Below, piece by piece: positions 55,612-64,000 of a stretch of DNA of 64,000 bases. The stretch comes from Solenopsis invicta (lineage: Eukaryota; Arthropoda; Insecta; Hymenoptera; Formicidae), in the NCBI RefSeq assembly GCF_016802725.1, contig NC_052679.1:7130001-7194000 (forward strand), written 5' to 3'. The position numbers and the translations under genes were made by a program. The notes under the pieces are model-generated. The model was not told where the DNA came from and did not search any database. It saw nothing but the letters and a program-made list of their open reading frames with translations. Numbering within the stretch: the stretch's first letter is position 1; the number at the start of each line of letters is the position of its first letter.

Positions 55612-57616
55612 TTAGATAAAAAGAAATAGATAGAAAGATTTAGATCTAGACACCAAGGATTTGCACGAAGAAACAAAATTTTGCGAATCTCTGGTTCATC
55701 CAAATTTCTCGAAGGTTTCAAAGAGAATGAAATTTATCGAATTATCCAAAGAATTATAATATTTCTCATATCACAGATCATTTTTTAGTTATTCGTTATC
55801 AAATTCATTATCGAGTCTCGTACATTACAGCCATTTTATACCTTCTTTTTTTCCTCTAATTGCGTGGCTTTGCTAAAATTGGCAAATAATTATGCTGAAT
55901 TTTTTCATCTCAATCTTTTATTTAATGGAACGCAGCAACTTGTTGCGCAATATAGAAATAGTGGCTTTACAAAACATTGCCGCAGGAAAACGTAGGACAT
56001 CAGTCGTCTTCCAGCAGCATCCGCGGACTTGTTAGAAAAATTAGCAGTTCTTTATTTATTTATTTTTTTTAATCATGATAATTAATTCGTAGGATTATTG
56101 TGTGTGTGTATGTGTGTGTGTGTGGTTGTGTGTGTATGTGTATGTGGCGCAAGCAAAAAATAGATTATGTGTTACATGTGCTGTCTTTTCTTACTTCAAG
56201 CTCAGCTCTTTTATAACGTAGATTTTTTTAATTTTCTTCCACATTTTTGTCTTTAGATTTCTTCGCATTTTCTTACTTTTCCTTTTTTCCCTTTCCACTA
56301 CTTCTTTCTATTGTCTTCTCCTTTTTCTTCACTTTTCTTTCTCTTCCGTTTATTCATAGTTTTTATTTAATTCTGAATAAGGCGATGGACTTAACTTCTC
56401 TTAGCGCTTATAAACTTAATAAATCTTTTGTTTGTGAAAACGTGCCAGGTGGTTCTTAGCATAACTCGGGGCAACTCGGCAGGATATTTGTGAGCTAGTA
56501 CCGTTAAGAGTATATAGTATCTTTTGGTATATTTATACACCACTAAATGTATTCTGTAGTAATTCGCTTATTATTTCTCATTGTTCCTCCTTCTCTTTCT
56601 TTCTCTCTTTGTTAAAATGCGTACAAACGGAGATACGGAATCATTTATAATAATATATTATAACGTATCGCGAAGGAAACGTGGCGCGCGTTCGTGACAC
56701 ACACACTTATCGATTATCATTAATATAACCTCATTAGTTTTCATTAATCATTACTCGTTATTATTATTTTTAATTATTACTTAATTTTATCCAATAATTA
56801 ATTTATTAATAACTTTTTACATAAATGTTTGTTGCCAATTTTTCTTTTCTTATTAGCCTTTTTTCTATCTCTTTCATTTTCTTCCATGACCGCGATCTCG
56901 ATGCATCATAAAGCCCTCTCTCTTTTTCTCTCTCTCTCTCTCCCTCTCACTCACTCATTCACTCACTTTCTCTCTCACTCATCCTTCCTTCTCTCTCTGA
57001 CACACTTTAATTTTTGCACATTTTCTTTTATCTTTTTCCATTTTTCAGAAAAGTTTTGAAAGTGATTGTATGAAGTTGATACGATAATTATATGTCCTTT
57101 TCTCATTAAATTACGTTAGTATAAGCTTCACACAGCCAAAAAATGAAAAGCACTTAAAACAGTGCTCAACACTATATAAACGAGTCCTTGATCAATAATT
57201 AATTGATTTAATTAATTCACAAAACGGATTCTGATGTTGATCTAGTAATGGCAGGGATGGCCGCCACCGTTTGCAGCCCTCACGTTACAAATTCTTCATA
57301 TATTTTTTGAGTTTTCTTTTTTTTAGATTTAGCCTACTAAATAGCTTGTTCGCAAGTCATTCTTGGATGTCGTGTATGTTTTATGTGTTCATGTTGCGTA
57401 TGTATATGTATACGTAATAATATTAGTACTTTCTACTCTTCCCAAAACGAATTGCTCTTCGTCTCTTCACAAAGTGTCGAACGCGACGTGTTTTCTTTTT
57501 TCCCTGCGATTTATCTGCCCCGTGTTTTCTCCTGGCATCTGTTACATATACATATTCAGTATATACGTATGTATATATATATATATTTTTTTTTTATATC
57601 ACACATGTACATGATA

Positions 57617-57942
57617 TATAGGGTATTTCGTTAAATTTGAGAGCCGGTAGCAGGCACTTATTCCACGATGAATTTGGAAACGTCACTTCTTCGAGGAGGA
57701 ATTGATACGAAATGCGTAACTGTATAAGATTATTAAAGATATTTCAGCGGCGCGAATCAATGTATTGGACAGAAAAAATTCAACGCATTGCTTAGCAAGT
57801 TATTTAAAGTTGAGATTATAAAAGCTCTGTGATAGATATAGCATAGTTTTAAAAATTTTTAAATAAACTTAACTGTACACATATTCATCGAAGAATATAA
57901 TTTTGCTACTGATTTCCGCGCTTCACGATTCACCCTGTATAT
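57617..57942. mobile_element. Possible MITE with TATAGGGTATTTCG / CGATTCACCCTGTAT ends
   Basis: Weak inverted ends similar to the ACAGGGTG-type MITEs at 20403 and 21724 bracket about 325 bp. The left end is more diverged than the right. Confidence 0.4.
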
Positions 57943-59890
57943 GATATATCTACATGCATTTACATAATACTCATCGCGGCATAAATCAATCGTCGAAAAC
58001 GTTATCCGAGTGATAACAAACATTCGCTTTAGTTCTTATACTATGTTATTTCCAGCGTCTTTTAATATATTTAACCCATATAATACCTAAATATATCACT
58101 TGAAAGCGATCATCTCGATCTACGAGCGCTCGCACTTGCTTTTTTTTATTTCTCATCTTCATCAACTTTTTTTTAATATGTTCTTCTTTTGTTTTCTTCT
58201 TTTTACACAGCGGCGTACGAGCATCTTTTACGCCATAAAAACTCTTATTTCTCTTTAAATGCGCAAGGATTCATTACGATTGATCCTACCTTTCGATTTT
58301 ACATCTGTAATACAATCTGCAATCATTATTTTTACATGATCCGATACGATTAATTTTAGCAGTTTATTGCTATTTTAATTCGATAATGTTGATCGTACGA
58401 GATCAAGCAAGGTAGGATCGATCGTGACAATCCAGAGAGGGGCCAGAAAGGACGGGGGATGCTCGAGAGTGGTGCCGGCACTCCAACCTGCTTTTTAAAT
58501 TTATTTACTTTGTCTTCATGGAATAATAATATCTTGCCCAGCCTGATTACCATATGTGTTATTTTATTATTACTATTATTACTATTAGTTATTCTTTTGG
58601 TTACTCAAGAACTCGGCGGTACGCCGATTATCTCTTCTTCGCATCTCCTTCTCGCATTAATTAATTAATAATGACGAATTATCTCATTCTATAACAATAG
58701 CGGAATATAATTCTAGCTTCATAGCGAGACTAGTTCTTTTTTCTCTTTAAAATTTTTACCTAGTTATTTCGGAATGCATCTTCGACTCGCATAATTCATC
58801 ACCAGTAATTCTTTTTTCTTTCTCTCGCTCATTCTCATGCATACAGTTCCATTCTTGCTTTCTCTCTCTTTCCACGTTTATACATTTTCATTCATGCTTT
58901 TTGTCCGGTTTTTCTTTTTCTATCTCTTTCATTGGATTATTGGTGGAGGAGACGCTTTGATAACCAACAATCGCTTCGTTAATTTCTTTTTTATAGAATT
59001 GTGAAGAGGATGATCATTGAAAGAAATGTTCCTTTCCTTCTTTACCCAAGACAGAAGATAAGTGATTTAATTTTATGACAAAAAGAAAAATACATCGGCG
59101 ACTACTCCCGCTCACTCATTCCGTGCCATTTGTAAAGCGTCAAAGCCATTTTCATGCTCTTGGTGCATGAATTCAAAATTTATTGTAAATTACGCTGCAA
59201 CATTTTGTTCGTTTTTTTTCTTCTTGTTCGCGTAATTAAAAGTACACAATATAATGGAAATTTAATAGATTTTCGTTTTAATAAGACAATTTTAGTTTTA
59301 GAGATGGAAAATAATTTTCAAGTTACTAACCTACATATACGATTTCAATATCCTGTAATTTCTTGACAGATAGATAATTTTTAGAGTAATCCAACTTTTG
59401 TCCTATATTTTAGTCTAATTAGTTTAAAGAATGAGTCAATTAAGTTAAACGTTAAAAAAATCACATAATTAGAATTTAAATCTCTCTCTTTACGAGCAAC
59501 TTCAATGAGAATAATTTTGGAAATGAGAAAAAAAATCAGAAAAGAATTTATTCGCTCTTTGAAAGCTCGTCACAAGAGCTCCACTCTTCGTATTTAGTTT
59601 TAGACAAAGATCTGCCGATGGAAATCGAAAACGGAATAACGCATCTGGTATTTTATAATATTTTCTCTATCTGGCAACTTTTCGTGTTTGTTCAACTGAC
59701 TATGTACAACTGCCTTGGCTTGATCGATTCCTACTTGGAATTTTGATACGAATATTGATAATTCCGACGCAGCAACAACGATGATGTAGTTTGCCACCTA
59801 ATGGCTATCTTCGTGTACTCTAATGGCTACTGGCTGCCTAACGAAGTTTCTTGTTATCTAAATACTTCACCGTAGCATGTTTTTTGTTTG

Positions 59891-60034
59891 ATAGTAATAG
59901 CAGCAGTAGTAATAGTAGTAGTAATTAGTAGTTAATAATAGTAAGTAGTAGTGATAAGTAATAGTAGTAGTAATAATAATAGTAGTGGTTGCAGTAGTGA
60001 TAGTAGTAAGAATAATAGTAGTAGTAATAAATTT
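59891..60034. repeat. Imperfect (TAG)n microsatellite
   Basis: About 140 bp of TAG/TAA units with CAG variants. No surrounding gene. Confidence 0.9.
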
Positions 60035-60284
60035 ATCATTTATGAAACGTCTTCACTCTCTTGCTTTCACGCATTTTCTGCCTTTCTCATTCCCTTTCTC
60101 TCTGATTCTTTTTTTTCTCGATTTTAACTAGGCTGGTAGTTTGATGTGTAATTTTTTTATATTTTGTTTTTTTATAACTTCTATACGTTTTCTTCTCGGA
60201 CTAAATCAGCGAGGCGAAAGGTTTGAGTATTGAAAGCGTGTAACGTAAATCTTTGTGTAAATATTGTATCAGTAATGTTATTTT

Positions 60285-60285
60285 A

Positions 60286-60325
<40 letters not shown>
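60285..60325. repeat. (CT)n microsatellite
   Basis: Twenty uninterrupted or nearly uninterrupted CT units in a pyrimidine-rich context, followed by a short CATT-rich stretch. Confidence 0.9.
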
Positions 60326-60328
<3 letters not shown>

Positions 60329-62954
60329 CATTCCTTCATTCGCTTAGTCACCTGCTCGTTTATTCGCTCATTCATTCACTTACTCTTCACTCGCAATTTC
60401 AAAAACACACACACATACCTGCGCATACACATCACATATTCTCTATCTCCTTTTGCAATCTCTATCATACTGCGGACTAAAATTGCATTATCAATATTGT
60501 GTCTATTAAAAGACGAGATCAGTCATCTGTGTTAAATCCACTTCTAAAATTACCTAATAAAATCGAATTGTTTTCTCTTTCCTTTTCCCTTTTGGATTAG
60601 TTACTTGCTTCGTCATTTTCCACAGAATTGATTGCTTGCCTAAAACGGCTGATACACAATGAAATAGAAGAATAACCAATATAAATTGGTATCAGCAAAC
60701 ATTAAAGAACGAATGAAGAATCAATATCCAAGATCAATACGATCCTTATACTCCTTTCTCACCAGTTACAGTGCAAGACTACTTCCGCCCTAAAAACGGA
60801 GAACATTAATATTACCCGACTTCTCAATCATATTTATATTTTAATTAAATGCCTCTGGTAAGCATCTCACTAATTTTTACGTTATGAAAGACTGACAATT
60901 ATATTGAGATTATTCCGTTGATTTTGCCGTTCGACAACACAATTATTTATTTTTTGTGTGTGTCACTACTGAATAAAGAGAACTATTTCTTTATTCTTTA
61001 AGTTAGTATTATTGACTAATTTTTTTAATTCTCGTCCCTATTTTATTTAAATTTTTCATTATGTATCAGCCTTAAATTACATGCCTTGCATTTCTTCTTT
61101 CTTTATTCTAAACGAAAAATAGTTGACTCCTTCAGTATCAAATGCAAATTATTTAAATGAAATCTTTATTCCGCAAATTTTAATTAGCCTCCATTGTTAA
61201 CAAAGCTTAACTTTTTATGGCAATCAATGGAAAGTATAACGCGTAACGAAAGAATACTGAAAACGTTTATGTGAACGGCTTTATTTTTTTTTTATTTTTT
61301 TTTATTGAATTAAACGGCCATCGAAAATTGATAACTTTGAGAAATGGAACAGTAACTTTTGTATTTTCTCTTTTGCGGATTCCTCTTTTGTGTTCTTGAA
61401 CTCTATGCGAGCGAAGATACGTCCCACGAGTCGACTTTGGAATTTAGATCAAATCAGCACATCGAAGATCGATCGGATCGGATCGGTTTGATTCCATAGA
61501 ATGTACTTGGGGTAACTCCTTGGCGCAATATAAATCGAGACATGTGAAATGGCAGTCTTGGCAATTCTGTGATGTACTTTCGTCGTACGGAAACAAAAAC
61601 AAACAGATTTGAAAACTCTCTGTGAGATTGGGTGCGAGGATCGATTGGCATGCGTTCTCCAGACAGTAACTTATCTCAATATCACATGTCTTCCTCTTCC
61701 TTTTTGACACGAATTACATTACCGTTTTAACTAATAGCTCGAAACAGTGGTTTCTCTTTTTTTCCGTCACTCGTTTTTTTTGAACAAGTTAGAAACCGCT
61801 TTACTAAAAAATACTAATCCCGTAAAAACTTTACTTATAAGAGAGGAAGAGGAAAACTATAAAAGCTATGTAAGCTTTCTCTCAACATTTTACAAGTTTC
61901 TATTCTTCATTATCAAAGAAATACCTTTGATAGCTTAATCAAAAATTATTTTTGAAAGAATCACACGGTGATCCTTCCATCTTTGAGCTTTAATAAAGAT
62001 GAAGAACGTGATGTATGAATTATCATTAACATACATTTTTTCCAACTTGTGCATGCTAATTGTCATCATCACTATTTTGCTTCTGCAAGCAATCGTCCAC
62101 AATTTTCGAAAAATCGTTATCGCACGTATCGAGGACAGAAATATCAAATTGTAAAGTTGAGAGATTGAAATTATGATTTGGGCATAAATTCGCGCGCCAT
62201 CGGCAGACATTTTCGGTTGTTTATTATTATTATTATTTTTTTTTTTGGACGTTTCTTATCTCATTACAATTGCTCGCACCTTCGTATTTATATCCAATCC
62301 ATGACATCTCGTATCCAATGTATAACATCTCGCAATTCGCTATTCAGACGAATAAGTACACCCCCGTTACTTACTACTGATACATAGCTTCTGCTTCCTT
62401 TCGTGTTGTAGCGTGAAAATAACTTTCAATAAGCGAATAGACTTAATAACTTTTATATGTGATAAGAACTTTAAGCGTAAAATAAAATTATTTTGTGATT
62501 CTTTTTTAACGTCGATAAATAATCTTTTTAAAAAATGCAATCTACATTATTCATTTTAGGTTAAAAATTTTAAGCAGCGGGGGTGCAATTCAAAATTGCT
62601 AGAGTAATTTTTGTAATCTGTAGATATCATAAAAATCGTTTGCGTCATTATTTCTGTAAATATCTGATTTATGGTTATCAATAATCAATAAATTTGAAAT
62701 TAATCTCTTTTTCATCTTTGGAAAATGATTCAACTTCATCAATCAATGTCGATGTTATCGCTTTATCAGCACTTAAATGTATTACATGTGCAAGTGCGCG
62801 AATGTAACAAGACAAAACATAATCCCATTGTCAGATAACATATCATATAATGGTAAATAGATTCGAAAATTGGCTTACTCGATGTTTTTGTTTAAAAAAA
62901 AAATACATAAATAAAATAAGAGGAACGGAACAGTCTATGCCGTACACACACTCC

Positions 62955-63036
62955 ATCTCTCTTTCTCTCTTTCTCCTTCCCTTTCGCCCCTCCCCTCTCT
63001 CTTTCTCTCTGTCTCTTTCTCTCTCTCTCTCTCTTT
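62955..63036. repeat. (CT)n/(CTTT)n pyrimidine tract
   Basis: About 80 bp almost purely C and T, with CTCTCT runs at both ends and a CCCTCCCC interruption. Confidence 0.9.
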
Positions 63037-63479
63037 GCTTTTGTGATTTGTTTGTCCAATTATCGTCCAGTCCTTCGTTCTTGATACATCTTTTTATCAA
63101 TTTCCCTTTTTCGTCTCTTCCACAAGCAACATCTTCTCCTCGCATGCCCTCGCTTTCGCGATTAATCATAAAACGTACTTTGTTAACTTACCCTCTCCCT
63201 ACGTGTACGATATTCAATTAATTTATATCGATAATAATTAATATAGTATTATCTGGTACGATCCCCATTTGTTGCTTCCGCTACTTACCGGCTCTCCCTA
63301 CTCTATTTCACCTGGATGGTATTTTAAAAAGTCGGAAGAGCCTGTAAGAACGGGGGGAACACTCGACAGCGCTTATACGAAGACGCCATGATGTTTCATC
63401 GGTATCATTTGTTATATCTTTATTTTTTTTTGTTTTGAACACTGGAGTCGGTGGTGTCGGGGGTTGGGCCGCACGCGCG

Positions 63480-63960
63480 CGCGCTCGCACGCGAACGAGG
63501 AATATCCCGTCCCCTTCGTTTGCACGTGGGTCCTTACGCGGGGCGTAAGCTCGTTGAGAAGATGGCGGCGGGGAAGGCGACGATATCTTGAGAACGGGCT
63601 ATAAACTTATCCCCCATCTCTCACTCTTCGCACACCCTTGGACCCACCCCACTTCTCTTCCACTTTTCGTCTCAGATGAAAAAAGCTGCCCGATCGCTTT
63701 CCCGAAAGATCACGATCCTCATGATTCTTCGCGCGTGTTTCTGTGACCCCGAGACGCCCCTCGCAATGACGGACCTGGACAGGCTGGCGAGTGATGCCAG
63801 CCGCTTACGACTATGATGACGGGTGAAGGAGGCCTACGTCAGGCACCGCAGCGAGATGCAGTTGCCCTTTGACAACTGGCTCAATAACGGCCACCACGTT
63901 GCCACCGTCTCCTTCACTATAATCGAGCCGAGATGCCAAATAAGAATACCGCTATCGTTC
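63480..63960 (+). promoter_or_regulatory. GC-rich promoter-like segment with coding-like exon at window edge
   Basis: CpG density rises sharply. AAGATGGCGGC, a YY1-like start-site motif, is at 63560. A pyrimidine tract ends at CTCAG (63675) just before ATGAAAAAAGCTGCC; that frame is open for 46 codons (MKKAARSLSRK...MTDLDRLASDASRLRL). After it, a second plus frame reads VKEAYVRHRSEMQLPFDNWL. Minus-strand frames are also open because of GC content, so strand and exon limits are uncertain. Confidence 0.35.
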
Positions 63961-64000
63961 GAGTTTAACGTCTATATATTATTCAACTGACGATACGTAC

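Larger units (their letters stand above)
55612..63479. other. T-rich low-complexity region, possible long intron or UTR
   Basis: The plus strand is rich in T and CT runs for almost 8 kb and I find no reliable exon. Two weak minus-strand open stretches are noted: 61444-61710 (cysteine-rich, no ATG) and 58380-58500 (follows an AAGCAG acceptor-like word). Only one MITE-like pair is seen (57617-57942). If the exon at 55468 is real, this could be its upstream intron. Confidence 0.35.

Noticed and set aside
57245..57300. Possible minus-strand terminal exon ending ANGGGHPCHY
   Set aside because: Only about 14 codons are open, the acceptor lacks a pyrimidine tract, and there is no partner exon.
59600..59797. 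65-codon minus-strand frame starting MANYIIVV
   Set aside because: Although it begins with ATG, it has no motif, no splice context and sits in low-complexity DNA; chance is likely.
61444..61710. Cysteine-rich 88-codon minus-strand frame
   Set aside because: It starts without ATG, has no clear splice acceptor and no recognisable domain; kept only as a note in the regional entry.

Overview
The window is eukaryotic nuclear DNA. It is AT-rich, has introns with GT/AG borders, and is dense in DNA transposons. Mariner remnants, TTAA-, TA- and TTA-flanked elements, a Jockey-type retrotransposon and a short run of the insect telomere unit TTAGG all point to an insect. The AT content and repeat mix would suit an ant or another hymenopteran, but that is inference.

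Layout. (1) 1-5.4 kb: terminal-inverted-repeat (TIR) elements and a possible plus-strand promoter and first exons at 2.2-3.8 kb. (2) 5.5-23.9 kb: one minus-strand gene for a large multi-C2H2 zinc-finger protein of about 1,795 residues. Its main exon is 5546-10870. I place the start codon in a 63-nt coding exon at 22988-23050, joined across a 12.1-kb intron, with a 5' UTR exon and promoter near 23.5-23.9 kb. The intron is packed with fold-back elements and miniature inverted-repeat elements (MITEs), plus two mariner remnants. (3) 24-27.1 kb: MITEs and duplicated segments. (4) 27125-35460: a complete 8.3-kb hAT transposon with a perfect 8-bp target duplication and unusually long (about 1.8 kb) inverted terminal arms. 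It carries a BED/hATC transposase broken by one stop codon, and a divergent spliced gene for a coiled-coil/poly-Q/RGG-box protein. (5) 35.5-50.5 kb: a THAP-bearing P-like remnant, a Harbinger-like element, and several members of a modular transposon group with CCCA...TGGG ends and 2-bp target duplications. One of these was split by a 5'-truncated Jockey-like retrotransposon. (6) 50.5-64 kb: transposon-poor, T-rich on the plus strand, with microsatellites, a probable C-terminal coding exon of a minus-strand membrane protein at 55.5 kb, and a GC-rich promoter-like segment at the right edge.

The zinc-finger gene looks like an intact host gene. The hAT transposase and its accessory gene are oppositely oriented from a shared 417-bp promoter region, so they probably form one mobile unit. 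Most other open reading frames are antisense shadows or microsatellite translations and are left out. No tRNA, rRNA or CRISPR locus was recognised.
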